A stretch of 64,000 nucleotides of DNA from Sanguibacter keddieii DSM 10542 (GTDB taxonomy: Bacteria; Actinomycetota; Actinomycetes; Actinomycetales; Cellulomonadaceae), in contig NC_013521.1 of NCBI RefSeq assembly GCF_000024925.1, positions 186,001 through 250,000 of the forward strand, in the 5' to 3' direction. Each line of letters opens with the position of its first letter. Within the stretch, counting starts at the first letter, position 1. A program made the translations under genes and the position numbers. The notes beneath the pieces were generated by a model that saw nothing but the letters and a program-made list of their open reading frames with translations, searched no databases and was not told the origin of the DNA. Shown here one piece after another: positions 33,301 through 41,709 of this stretch.

Positions 33301-34431
33301 TCAGGGAGCGGGCCAGACGAGCTCGGTGCCGTCGTAGATCGCCGTGAGGAAGGACGGGTCGAAGACGTCGCTCACGGTCGGGAGCTCGTCGAGCTCGCCC
33401 GAGGCGACGAGCGCCTCGCCCTCGGAGGTGGTGAGCGCGTCGTCGTGGAAGCCGAGCGGGCTGCCCTCGGGCGTGGACTCCGTGACGAGCGCCGACTCCG
33501 TCTCCCAGATCTTGAGGTTGTGCTCCTCGTCGTAGCCGGACTCCGCGACGTCGGCGGCGAAGCCGACGCACTCGGCGCCGTTGGTCTCGCAGTACTCGAA
33601 GGCCTTGGAGGTCGCCCGCAGGTAGTCCTCGACCGCGGTCGGGTGCTCGGCGGCGAAGGCGGGGTTGGCGACGATGGTGCCGAAGGACCCGGAGATGCCG
33701 TAGTCCTCGGGGTTCCACTCGGTGACCTCCTCGCCCATGGCGGCGAGCAGCAGCGGCTCGTTCGACTTGTAGCCGGTGAGGGACTGCACCTGGCCGCGCG
33801 GCAGGACCGTCGGGTCGTAGCCGACCTCGACCTGCTCGATCGCGTCGAGGTCCACGCCCTCCTCGACGAGCATGGCGCGCAGCGGTGCGGGCAGGGAGCC
33901 CTTGTGGCCGAGGATCGTGCCCTCGAGCTGGGTGAGGTCGGTGATGTCGGTGCCGGTCATGAGGGTCGCGATCGGCACGTGACCCCAGGTCGCGATGCCG
34001 GTGACGTCGATGCCGCCCGCGACGGCCTTGAGGGCCTCCGCGTCGTTGCCGAGGGAGGTCACCTGCGCGGTGCCGGCTGCCACGAGCTGGGCGTTCGCGG
34101 CCGTGTCGCCGGTGCCCGGCTGGATCTCGACGTCGAGGCACAGGGCGTCGAAGTAGCCGAGGGAGTCGGCGGCGAGCGCCTCGAGGATGCCTGCGGACGA
34201 CTGGTACTGGTAGCCGGTGATGTAGGTGATGGTCCCTGCGGCCTCGTTCTCGGCGCAGCGCTCGGCGGAGATCGCGCTGCCCTCGGCGGCGGCCGAGCCG
34301 GACGGGGCGGTGTCGTCGGAGCCCTCGGCGTCGCCCGAGCAGGCGGCGAGGGAGAGCAGCAGGGTTGCGCCCACGGTCGCGGCGAGCGCGGGCCGGAGGG
34401 TGCGGAGCTGACGGCGGTATCGGGGAGCCAT
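33301..34431 (-). CDS. NMT1/ThiY-like substrate-binding lipoprotein
   Basis: A 376-residue solute-binding protein. The signal segment ends in LLLSLAACSGD, a lipobox with Cys after LAA. The mature protein has TITYITGYQYQSSAGILEAL and LGYFDALCLDVEIQPGTGDT, the first lobe of NMT1/THI5-type proteins that bind pyrimidine precursors, sulfonates or nitrate. Next come AQVTSLGNDAEALKAV and LEGTILGHKGSLPAPLRAML. ATG 34431 was chosen over an upstream in-frame ATG because it starts the basic signal region and has GAAAGG nearby. It sits between the permease and the RutA-like gene. The ligand is probably the compound attacked by the oxygenases. Confidence 0.83.
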   Translation of the reverse strand: MAPRYRRQLRTLRPALAATVGATLLLSLAACSGDAEGSDDTAPSGSAAAEGSAISAERCAENEAAGTITYITGYQYQSSAGILEALAADSLGYFDALCLDVEIQPGTGDTAANAQLVAAGTAQVTSLGNDAEALKAVAGGIDVTGIATWGHVPIATLMTGTDITDLTQLEGTILGHKGSLPAPLRAMLVEEGVDLDAIEQVEVGYDPTVLPRGQVQSLTGYKSNEPLLLAAMGEEVTEWNPEDYGISGSFGTIVANPAFAAEHPTAVEDYLRATSKAFEYCETNGAECVGFAADVAESGYDEEHNLKIWETESALVTESTPEGSPLGFHDDALTTSEGEALVASGELDELPTVSDVFDPSFLTAIYDGTELVWPAP

Positions 34432-34482
34432 GGTGGTGCCTTTCGCAGAAGAGCCGAGGAGAGGGGGGTGCACGTACTGCGG

Positions 34483-34512
34483 GGACTGCGGACAGCGGGA
34501 CTGCAGACAGCG
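34483..34512. repeat. Two tandem 15-bp repeats
   Basis: GGACTGCGGACAGCG is followed directly by GGACTGCAGACAGCG and a partial third copy starting GGGACT. They lie in the 201-nt gap between the permease and binding-protein genes. This gap also holds a 6-bp inverted repeat CTCGGG/CCCGAG (34524-34547). Confidence 0.6.
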
Positions 34513-34632
34513 GGGACTACGGGCTCGGGGTCAGGGACGGACCCGAGGGCTGGGGGCTGCAGGTGCAGGTGCAGCGGGAGGGGAGAGCACGAGGCAGGAG
34601 CGGGGCGACGGTGGAGAGCGCCGCTGCGCTCC

Positions 34633-35559
34633 TCAGCTGGTCGCGCCCTGCTGAGACTCGTGCCAGAAGAGCAGGCGCTTCTCGACCACGGTGATGAGCA
34701 GGAGCATCACGACGCCCATCGCGGCCAGCCAGGCGATCGCCGCGTACAGCTGGGCGAGCTGGGAGTTGGCGGCCGAGGTCTTGATCATCGTGCCGAGGCC
34801 GGACGACGATCCCGGGGCGACGAACTCGGCGACCACGGCCCCGACGATCGACAGCGGGAGCACGACGCGCAGCGCGGCGAGCGTGAAGGGCAGGGCGCTC
34901 GGCATCCGCAGCCGCAGCAGCACCTCGAGGCGCGAGGCGTGCAGCGTCGAGAAGACGTGCAGCACCGGCACAGGCACCGACCGCAGGCCCGTCGTCACGT
35001 TGATGAGCACCGGGAAGAACGTGATGATCGCGGTGACGATCACCTTCGGTGTCATGCCGAAGCCGAAGGCGACGACGAGCGCCGGGGCGAGCGCGACGAC
35101 GGGCGTCACGTTGAGCACGATCGCCAGCGGCATGATGGCCCGCCGCAGCACCCCGATCTCGCTCATGACGACCGCGAGGACGAAGGCGGCGCCAAAACCG
35201 ATGCCCAGGCCGACGATCGCGATCTGCAGCGTCGCCCACGCGTTCGAGGCGAACAGCGCGGAGTCCTCGACGAGCAGCTCGCCGACCGCGGACAGCGGCG
35301 GCAGCAGGTACTTGTTCTCCGCCGCGACCCACGACCACGCGAGCGCCACGACGACGACCGAGACCGTCGTGGGGAGCCAGGTCGACGGACGCAGTCCGCG
35401 GGGGAGGCGCGACCGGCGTCGTGCCGAGGTCGTCGGCGCGGCCGTGGACGGCGCCGGGGCGGAGGAGGCCGAGGCGGCTGTCTCCGTCGTGTCCGTCGGG
35501 GCCGTGCTCGTGGTGCTGGGGACAGCCATGGTGGGCCTCCGGGTCGGGATCGTCGTCAT
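34633..35559 (-). CDS. ABC transporter permease, SsuC/ThiX-like
   Basis: A 308-residue permease with a 60-residue Thr/Ala/Pro-rich cytoplasmic N-terminus and about six spans from WLPTTVSVVVVALAWSWVA. The BPD_transp_1 coupling loop is in VLHVFSTLHASRLEVLLRLR and MPSALPFTLAALRVVLPLSI. This is the permease type used with NMT1-like binding proteins and SsuB-like ATPases. It begins 9 nt after the ATPase gene stop. An internal ATG 30 bases further in could also serve as start, since the N-terminal extension is not conserved. Confidence 0.85.
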   Translation of the reverse strand: MTTIPTRRPTMAVPSTTSTAPTDTTETAASASSAPAPSTAAPTTSARRRSRLPRGLRPSTWLPTTVSVVVVALAWSWVAAENKYLLPPLSAVGELLVEDSALFASNAWATLQIAIVGLGIGFGAAFVLAVVMSEIGVLRRAIMPLAIVLNVTPVVALAPALVVAFGFGMTPKVIVTAIITFFPVLINVTTGLRSVPVPVLHVFSTLHASRLEVLLRLRMPSALPFTLAALRVVLPLSIVGAVVAEFVAPGSSSGLGTMIKTSAANSQLAQLYAAIAWLAAMGVVMLLLITVVEKRLLFWHESQQGATS

Positions 35560-35568
35560 GGGTGCTCC

Positions 35569-36504
35569 TCAGCCCGCCACGAGGTCGACCGGGGCGGCCC
35601 CGGCCTCCCACGCGCTCTGGAGGCTCGCGCGGACGCGGTCCTCGATGGTGTGCAGCTGCGGGCTGAGCAGGACGTCGGCGCCGCGGGGCCGCGGGAGGTC
35701 GACGTCGATGACCTCGTGCACCTGCCCGGGGCGGGCCGACATCACGACGACCTGGTCGGACAGCGTCACGGCCTCGCGGACCGAGTGGGTGACGAACAGG
35801 ACCGTCGTGCGCATCCGCTGCCACAGCGTGAGCAGCTGGAGGCGCAGGGCCTCGCGGGTGAACTCGTCGAGCGCCGAGAAGGGCTCGTCCATGAGCAGGA
35901 TCTCCGGCCGCAGCCCGAAGGCGCGGGCGATCGCGACGCGCTGCTGCATGCCGCCCGACAGCGCACCCGGGTGCTTGTCGGCCGCGTCGGTGAGGTTGAC
36001 CATGTCGAGCAGCGAGTCGACGTCCGCGAAGGCGTCGAGCCCGGACGAGGCGCCCGGTGCCGACACTGCAGACAGGGCGGGGTGCTTGCGTTCCCGCTCA
36101 GCACGGCGGCGGTCCGCACGGCGGTTCACCTTGTGCGGGAGCTCCACGTTCTGCCGGACCGTGAGCCACGGCAGGAGGGCGGGAGCCTGCGGCACGAGGC
36201 CGACCGACTTGGCCGCGCAGGCCTCCTCCGGTGTCGCGCCGAAGATCGTGATCGACCCGTCGTCGAAGCCCTCGAGCCCCGCGACGGCCCGCAGCAGCGT
36301 CGACTTGCCGCAGCCGCTCGGCCCGATGAGGCTCACGAAGGTGCCGCGCGGCACGACCAGCTCGACGTCCGAGAGGGCGGCGACGCTCGTCCCCGGGTAG
36401 GTCTTGTGCAGCCCGCGGACGACGATGTGGTCCGGGTCGGCGACGACGTGCGGCGCGAGCGCCGCACCGGCGAGGGCGTCGGACGAGACCGCCTCGGCGC
36501 TCAC
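35569..36504 (-). CDS. ABC transporter ATPase, SsuB/ThiZ-like
   Basis: A 311-residue ATP-binding subunit. Walker A is [20 protein letters not shown], the Q loop [16 protein letters not shown], the signature [17 protein letters not shown], Walker [14 protein letters not shown] and the switch histidine VTHSVREAV. An insertion of about 30 mostly charged and Ser/Ala-rich residues sits between the Q loop and the signature, longer than usual. GTG 36504 overlaps the flavin reductase stop (GTGA). It powers uptake through the adjacent permease and lipoprotein. Confidence 0.87.
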   Translation of the reverse strand: MSAEAVSSDALAGAALAPHVVADPDHIVVRGLHKTYPGTSVAALSDVELVVPRGTFVSLIGPSGCGKSTLLRAVAGLEGFDDGSITIFGATPEEACAAKSVGLVPQAPALLPWLTVRQNVELPHKVNRRADRRRAERERKHPALSAVSAPGASSGLDAFADVDSLLDMVNLTDAADKHPGALSGGMQQRVAIARAFGLRPEILLMDEPFSALDEFTREALRLQLLTLWQRMRTTVLFVTHSVREAVTLSDQVVVMSARPGQVHEVIDVDLPRPRGADVLLSPQLHTIEDRVRASLQSAWEAGAAPVDLVAG

Positions 36505-37082
36505 GACGCCACCTGGGCGAGCTCGCGGAACATCCGGCCCTGGTACGTGAGCGGCTCGCGCTCACCGAGGTGCACGTGCTCGACCTCGAGCAGGATCACC
36601 GTGTGGTCGCCCGCCGTCCAGCGCTCGTGCACCCGGCCCTCGAGGGCGACCGTCGCGCCGGCCAGCACCGGGGCGCCGGTCGGGCCTGCGGGGAAGTCCG
36701 CGGCCGCGAACTTGTCGGCGCCCCGGGTGGCGAACACCTTGGACAGGTGCGCCTGGTCGGTCGCCAGGATGTTGATCGACGCGGTCTCCGCCACGAGGAA
36801 CGCGTCGTGGCACTCGGCGGTGTCCGCGAGGCAGACGAGCACCAGGGCGGGGCTCATCGACACCGAGGTGACCGAGTTGGCCGTGAAGCCGTAGCGGGCC
36901 CCGTCGACCTCCGCGGTCACGACGCTCACGGAGGTGACCATCTGCGCGAGGCCCTCGCGGAAGGCGGCGGGGTTCGCGGCGATGTCGGTGACGGGCGGGG
37001 CAGAGGGAGTGTCAGCTGAGGCGGTGCCGACCGAGGTGGCGGTCGTGCCGACAGAGGTGAGGGTGACGGGCGAGGCGGTCAT
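36501..37082 (-). CDS. Flavin reductase-like protein (RutF/HpaC type)
   Basis: A 193-residue FMN reductase. After about 40 poorly conserved residues the domain starts FREGLAQMVTSVSVVTAEVD and has GFTANSVTSVSMSPALVLVC, INILATDQAHLSKVFATRG, TVALEGRVHERWTAGDHTVI and a final GRMFRELA. RutF and HpaC supply reduced FMN to two-component monooxygenases. It is the first gene of the structural operon and should feed both luciferase-type oxygenases encoded downstream. ATG 37082 was chosen for its GAAGGAG site; the open frame extends 24 codons further without support. Confidence 0.83.
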   Translation of the reverse strand: MTASPVTLTSVGTTATSVGTASADTPSAPPVTDIAANPAAFREGLAQMVTSVSVVTAEVDGARYGFTANSVTSVSMSPALVLVCLADTAECHDAFLVAETASINILATDQAHLSKVFATRGADKFAAADFPAGPTGAPVLAGATVALEGRVHERWTAGDHTVILLEVEHVHLGEREPLTYQGRMFRELAQVAS

Positions 37083-37284
37083 GCGCGGGGCTCCTTCGAC
37101 GAGGGGTGCGTGCGGGGACGACGAGGGGAGCGCCGTCGCGGAGGTCGACGGCACGTGTGCCTGCAGGTGCCCGGGATGCGGGCGGCTGCGGGGACGACGC
37201 GGTCGGTGAGGGCGACGGTGCTCTGGTGCGGACGGCGGGTGCCGTCATGAGACGACCGCAGGTGGCGGTCTGCGCTCGGCGCTG

Positions 37285-37302
37285 CTGGGCGTGCGTGCCC
37301 AG
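37285..37302 (-). terminator. Small hairpin downstream of the leader-type ORF
   Basis: CTGGGC-GTGCGT-GCCCAG, a 6-bp stem with 6-base loop, lies 20 nt beyond the stop of the small ORF at 37322-37558 in the direction of transcription and 203 nt before the flavin reductase start. It could act in attenuation; evidence is weak. Confidence 0.3.
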
Positions 37303-37321
37303 CGCGGTCCGGCGGGTGGGC

Positions 37322-37558
37322 TCAGCCGGAGACTCCGGCGGGCGAGCCGGCGAGCGTCGGGAGCGCGAGCCACTGGTGCCGCTGGCACCACCGGGCTATG
37401 GGGTCCCGCACCGAGGGGTCCTGTGTCGCGGACGAGGCGACGTGCACGGGGTGCTGCTCCGGCAGGGCCGTCGCGGCCGTGAGTCTCGTCCGGGCGCTCG
37501 CGGTGCGCGAGCCCTGCTGGGGGTTCCCTACGAGTGCGTAGGCAGAAGACTGGCCCAT
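37322..37558 (-). CDS. Possible 78-residue leader-type protein upstream of the Rut-like operon
   Basis: A short open frame starting MGQSSAYALVGNPQQ and containing DPIARWCQRHQWLALP near its end. Its ATG at 37558 is preceded by an excellent ribosome site AAGGAGG at 5-nt spacing, better than that of most genes here, which is the main reason to list it. It has no signal peptide or span and I recognise no family. It points into the flavin reductase/ABC/monooxygenase operon 239 nt downstream and could be a regulatory leader or a small protein of the pathway. Confidence 0.45.
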   Translation of the reverse strand: MGQSSAYALVGNPQQGSRTASARTRLTAATALPEQHPVHVASSATQDPSVRDPIARWCQRHQWLALPTLAGSPAGVSG

Positions 37559-37733
37559 GGGCCCTCCTTGTCGGTACCTCACCGGTCGTGGTGAGGAGCG
37601 TCGGAGAGCGGGCGGAAGCGTGATGGTCGACGGCCCGCGGGGATCGTTGACAGGAGCGACGCTACGGGCCGTGTGTTTCCGGATCAGACGCCGATTGTTA
37701 CGACCGTGCGACAAGGTCGAGGTCCGTCGGCCC

Positions 37734-38162
37734 TCAGGCGAGCATGCGGGCGACCTGCGCCCCTGCCGTCGGGTCGGTGCGCACCAGGGCGACCTCGACG
37801 CCCTGCTGGGCGAGGGCGGCCGGCAGCCAGGCGCCGGTGACGAAGAGCCGTTCGAAGGGCTCGTTGACGACGACCACCGTGCGGGCCGTCGGGACCTGGG
37901 TGCGCAGCCAGGCGAGCTTGAAGGCGTCGGCGAGGACCTTGTTGCGCTGGGCCGACTTGACCGGCCCTGCGGCATAGGTCACCTGGACGAGGACCGCGCC
38001 CGCCACGCCGTGGCTGTCGGCGCTCCCGACACCGGCCCCGTCGACGCCCACGCGGACACCGGCGGGGAGCGTGAAGTCGCGCGGTGCGAGACGTACCCCG
38101 AGGTGGGTGGCCAGCGCGTCGAGGAGCGCGGCGTCGTGGGGCGGGAGGGCGGTCGTCGGCAT
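37734..38162 (-). CDS. Conserved hypothetical protein, 142 residues
   Basis: A small soluble protein of unknown function. It starts MPTTALPPHDAALLDALATH and has a hydrophobic strand GAVLVQVTYAAG followed by VKSAQRNKVLADAFKLAWLR, then TARTVVVVNEPFERLFVTGA and GVEVALVRTD. The alternation of strands and helices suggests a small alpha/beta fold, and the strand-Lys-helix arrangement is compatible with a nuclease-like fold, but I cannot assign it. ATG 38162 is the first start in frame. It lies 176 nt upstream of the leader ORF in the same direction and is probably an independent gene. Confidence 0.6.
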   Translation of the reverse strand: MPTTALPPHDAALLDALATHLGVRLAPRDFTLPAGVRVGVDGAGVGSADSHGVAGAVLVQVTYAAGPVKSAQRNKVLADAFKLAWLRTQVPTARTVVVVNEPFERLFVTGAWLPAALAQQGVEVALVRTDPTAGAQVARMLA

Positions 38163-38395
38163 GGCGCGAGCCTACGACCCGTGTGTTCCGGCGGCGTTAC
38201 GCGCCGCGCGAAGTCGTGGCCTCCGACCGCGCTTCGCAGGCCTCGCGGTCGGTAGGCTGGACGCGCCGGGGGCGGTACCACCGACGCCCCTGCCCTCCTG
38301 CCTCACCCCCTGAACCCGTACCTCCCGCACGACCTGCCTGCGTCTCCCCTGGCGCACCCCTGCCCCGCCCGGTCCGACCCGAAGGATCCGCCTCC

Positions 38396-39136
38396 ATGCT
38401 CCGTGCTGTGCTCTTCGACCTCGACGGTGTCCTGACACCGACCGCCGAGCTCCACATGCGCGCGTGGGAACGGCTGTTCGCGCCGTTCTGCACCGCCCGT
38501 GGGCTCGAGCCGTACACCGACGCCGACTACTTCGCGCACATCGACGGCAAGCCGCGCTTCGACGGGGTCCAGACGATGCTGGCCTCCCGCGGCGTCGAGC
38601 TCCCCTGGGGCTCGACCGACGACGCCCCTGGCGAGTCGACCGTCTGCGCCCTCGGCAACGAGAAGAACGACATCGTCAACGCCATGTTCGTGGAGGAGGG
38701 CATCGAGCCGTACCCGGGCTCTGTCCGCTTCCTCGACGCCGTCACCGCGGCCGGGGCGCACGTCGCCGTCGTCTCGTCGTCGCGCAACGCCCCGTCGGTG
38801 CTCGAGGCCGCCGGCCTGGCGCACCGCTTCGAGGTGGTCGTCGACGGAGCCGTCGCCGAGCGCGACGGGCTGCCGGGCAAGCCGGCCCCTGACACGTACC
38901 TGCGCGCCGCCGAGCTGCTCGGCGTGACCGCCGCCGAGGCCGTCGTCGTCGAGGACGCGCTCTCGGGCGTGCGCTCCGGGCGCGCCGGAGACTTCGGGCT
39001 GGTGCTCGGCGTCGACCGCGGCGTGGGCCGCGACGCGCTCCTCGCCGCCGGTGCCGACCTCGTGGTCGCCGACCTCGGTGAGCTCGACGCGTCCGTCCTG
39101 ACCACCACCCTGCCCGCGGACGGGGGAGACCGGTGA
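38396..39136 (+). CDS. HAD-family beta-phosphoglucomutase-like phosphatase/mutase
   Basis: A 246-residue HAD enzyme. The nucleophile motif is LFDLDGVLTPTAELHMRAWE, motif II VAVVSSSRNAPSVLEAAGL, motif III lysine in GLPGKPAPDTYLRAAELLG and motif IV VVEDALSGVRSGRAGDFGLV. The cap helix with GKPRFDGVQTML near residue 50 matches beta-phosphoglucomutases. ATG 38396 lies behind GAAGGA. The gene overlaps the GH65 phosphorylase start by GTGA; the standard pairing is that the phosphorylase releases beta-glucose-1-phosphate and this enzyme turns it into glucose-6-phosphate. Confidence 0.87.
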   Translation: MLRAVLFDLDGVLTPTAELHMRAWERLFAPFCTARGLEPYTDADYFAHIDGKPRFDGVQTMLASRGVELPWGSTDDAPGESTVCALGNEKNDIVNAMFVEEGIEPYPGSVRFLDAVTAAGAHVAVVSSSRNAPSVLEAAGLAHRFEVVVDGAVAERDGLPGKPAPDTYLRAAELLGVTAAEAVVVEDALSGVRSGRAGDFGLVLGVDRGVGRDALLAAGADLVVADLGELDASVLTTTLPADGGDR

Positions 39137-41610
39137 GCCACCGCACCACCGACGAGAAGCAGCACGTCGACCGCAGCCGGTTCCCGGCCGACGAGTGGCG
39201 CCTCGTCGAGAAGCGCTTCTCGACCGAGGACCTCGGCGTCACCGAGACGCTGTTCTCGGTCGCCAACGGCTACCTCGGCCTGCGCGGCAACGTCGAGGAG
39301 GGGCGCGAGTCCCACACGCACGGGACCTTCGTCAACGGCTTCCACGAGACGTGGCCGATCCGGCACGCGGAGGAGGCCTTCGGTCTCGCGCAGGTCGGCC
39401 AGACGATCGTCAACGCCCCCGACGCCAAGGTGATCCGCCTCTACGTGGACGACGAGCCGCTGCTGCTGCCCGTCGCCGAGCTCGTCGACTACGAGCGGTC
39501 CCTCGACATGCGCGACGGCGTGCTGCGCCGCGACATCGTGTGGACCACGCCCGGCGGCAAGCGGGTGCAGATCCGCTCGCAGCGCATGGTGTCCTTCGCG
39601 GAGCGCCACCTCGCCGTGATGACCTTCGAGGTCACGATGCTCGACGAGGCCGCGCCCGTCGCGATCTCCTCGCAGATCCTCAACCGGCAGGACGGCGAGG
39701 ACGAGTACCACGTGCGTGCCGCCGCGATGGGTGAGGGCTTCGACCCGCGCAAGGCCAACCAGTTCACCGGCCGCGTGCTCCAGCCGCAGACGCAGTGGGC
39801 CGACGACGAGCGCCTCGTGCTCTCGTACTCGGTGACCAACTCGGGCATGACGCTCGCCGTCGCCGCCGACCACCAGATGGTCACCGACAACCCCGTCGAG
39901 CTGCGCACCCTCGTCGAGGGTGACGTGGCCAAGCACGTGTTCCGCGTCGACGCGCAGCCCGGCCAGCCGATCCACCTCACCAAGACCGTGGCGTACCACA
40001 CGTCCCGCGGCGTCCCCGCGCGCGAGCTCGTCGACCGGTGCCGCCGCACCCTCGACCGCGCCGGGCGCGACGGGCTCGAGGGCACCTTCCGGGCCCAGCG
40101 CGCCTGGCTCGACGACTTCTGGGCGCGGTCCGACGTCGAGATCCCCGGCCAGCCGGAGATCCAGCAGGCCGTGCGCTGGAACCTGTTCCAGCTGGCGCAG
40201 GCGAGCGCCCGCGCCGAGGGCAGCGGGGTCCCCGCCAAGGGACTCACCGGCTCCGGCTACGGTGGCCACTACTTCTGGGACACCGAGATCTACGTCCTGC
40301 CGTTCCTCACCTACACGAGCCCCCGGTACGCGCGGAACGCCCTGCGCTTCCGCTACCAGATGCTCGACGCCGCACGGAAGCGTGCGGGCCAGGTGTCGCA
40401 GCTGGGCGCGCTCTTCCCGTGGCGCACCATCAACGGCGAGGAGGCCTCGGCGTACTACGCGGCCGGGACCGCGCAGTACCACATCGACGCCGACATCAGC
40501 TATGCGCTGGTGCAGTACGTGCTGGCCACCGGGGACCGCGAGTTCTTGGAGCGCGAGGGCGTCGACATCCTCGTCGAGACCGCGCGCATGTGGGCCGACC
40601 TCGGGTTCTGGCGGGTCAACGGCGACGACGAGTTCCACATCCACGGCGTCACCGGCCCGGACGAGTACACGACGGTCGTCAACGACAACCTCTTCACCAA
40701 CGTCATGGCGCGCTTCAACCTGCGTGCCGCGGTGCGGGCGCTCGAGATCATCGGCGAGACCGACCCGGCCTCGCGCGCCGACGTGGACGCCCGCCTGGGC
40801 ATCACCCACGCCGAGGTGCACGAGTGGTCCAAGGCCGCCGAGAAGATGTCGATCCCGTGGGCCGAGCACCTGGGCATCCACCCGCAGGACTTCCACTTCC
40901 TCGAGCGCGAGGTGTGGGACGTCGCGGCGACCCCGGCGGACCGCCGGCCGCTGCTGCTGCACTACCACCCGCTCGTGATCTACCGCTACCAGGTGCTCAA
41001 GCAGGCCGACGTGGTGCTCGCGCTGTTCCTCCAGGGGAACCAGTTCACCGACGAGGAGAAGCTCGCGGACTTCGAGTACTACGACCCGTTGACCACGGGG
41101 GACTCGACGCTGTCGGGCGTGGTGCAGTCGATCGTCGCGGCCGAGGTCGGCTACCAGGACCTCGCGCTCGAGTACTTCGAGAAGTCCGTCTACGTGGACC
41201 TCGCGAACCTGCACGCCAACGCGTCCGACGGCGTCCACGTGGCGTCGGCGGGCGGCTCGTGGTCGGCTCTCGCCTTCGGCTTCGGCGGCATGCGGGACCA
41301 CGACGGGCACGTCGCCTTCGACCCGCGCCTGCCGGCGTCGTGGGACTCGCTCACCTTCCGGGTGACGGTCAAGGGCTCGCGCCTGCGCGTGCACCTCACG
41401 GCCGGGGCCATCGAGCTGACCTGCGAGACCGGCGACGGTGCGCACGTCTCGGTCCGCGGCGTCCAGCACGACGTGCGCCCAGGCGAGCCGACGGTCGTCG
41501 CCCTCGAGGACCAGGGGCCCGTCCGCTCGGGACGGCCCAGCATGCGCCGGCTCTCGGGCAACCGCCGCGAGGACGGCACCCTCATCCAGGCCACCGTCCC
41601 GCACTCCTGA
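39133..41610 (+). CDS. Family 65 glycoside phosphorylase (maltose/trehalose/kojibiose type)
   Basis: An 825-residue cytoplasmic enzyme. The N-terminal beta domain has SVANGYLGLRGNVEEGRESH and FVNGFHETWPI. The (alpha/alpha)6 barrel has GYGGHYFWDTEIYVLPFLTY, GEEASAYYAAGTAQYHIDAD and the catalytic glutamate in HGVTGPDEYTTVVND (Glu511). The phosphate-binding region HANASDGVHVASAGGSW follows. GH65 enzymes split alpha-glucobioses with phosphate to beta-glucose-1-phosphate and glucose. With the adjacent beta-phosphoglucomutase this makes an energy-saving disaccharide route. Whether maltose, trehalose, kojibiose or nigerose is the substrate cannot be told here. A perfect 42-bp palindrome closes the operon. 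Confidence 0.88.
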   Translation: MSHRTTDEKQHVDRSRFPADEWRLVEKRFSTEDLGVTETLFSVANGYLGLRGNVEEGRESHTHGTFVNGFHETWPIRHAEEAFGLAQVGQTIVNAPDAKVIRLYVDDEPLLLPVAELVDYERSLDMRDGVLRRDIVWTTPGGKRVQIRSQRMVSFAERHLAVMTFEVTMLDEAAPVAISSQILNRQDGEDEYHVRAAAMGEGFDPRKANQFTGRVLQPQTQWADDERLVLSYSVTNSGMTLAVAADHQMVTDNPVELRTLVEGDVAKHVFRVDAQPGQPIHLTKTVAYHTSRGVPARELVDRCRRTLDRAGRDGLEGTFRAQRAWLDDFWARSDVEIPGQPEIQQAVRWNLFQLAQASARAEGSGVPAKGLTGSGYGGHYFWDTEIYVLPFLTYTSPRYARNALRFRYQMLDAARKRAGQVSQLGALFPWRTINGEEASAYYAAGTAQYHIDADISYALVQYVLATGDREFLEREGVDILVETARMWADLGFWRVNGDDEFHIHGVTGPDEYTTVVNDNLFTNVMARFNLRAAVRALEIIGETDPASRADVDARLGITHAEVHEWSKAAEKMSIPWAEHLGIHPQDFHFLEREVWDVAATPADRRPLLLHYHPLVIYRYQVLKQADVVLALFLQGNQFTDEEKLADFEYYDPLTTGDSTLSGVVQSIVAAEVGYQDLALEYFEKSVYVDLANLHANASDGVHVASAGGSWSALAFGFGGMRDHDGHVAFDPRLPASWDSLTFRVTVKGSRLRVHLTAGAIELTCETGDGAHVSVRGVQHDVRPGEPTVVALEDQGPVRSGRPSMRRLSGNRREDGTLIQATVPHS

Positions 41611-41660
41611 GCGCGTCCCCGGAGGTCGGGCACCTCAGCCACTCCACCACCGGCCACGCG

Positions 41661-41702
41661 ACACGCCGAGGGGGTATCCCGCGGGATACCCCCTCGGCGT
41701 GT
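41661..41702. terminator. Perfect 42-bp palindrome, bidirectional terminator
   Basis: Positions 41661-41681 are the exact reverse complement of 41682-41702, with core GGTATCCCGCGGGATACC and outer arms ACACGCCGAGG/CCTCGGCGTGT. It separates the GH65 gene from the convergent ABC permease gene and would form a long hairpin from either side. Confidence 0.8.
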
Positions 41703-41709
41703 CCCGTCG

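Noticed and set aside
33301-36504. Sulfonate (Ssu) or nitrate uptake system
   Set aside because: The transporter type alone would allow it, but the adjacent RutA-, RutB- and RutF-like genes fit a pyrimidine-type substrate better; kept as an alternative only.
37559-37975. Upstream extension of the 78-residue leader frame
   Set aside because: It runs into the opposite-frame shadow of the hypothetical gene at 37734-38162 and has no start signal; the ATG at 37558 has the ribosome site.
38253-38258. Promoter -10 TAGGCT for the HAD/GH65 operon
   Set aside because: A fair -10 word, but no acceptable -35 box lies 16-18 nt upstream. The similar TAGGCT at 43993-43998 fails for the same reason.
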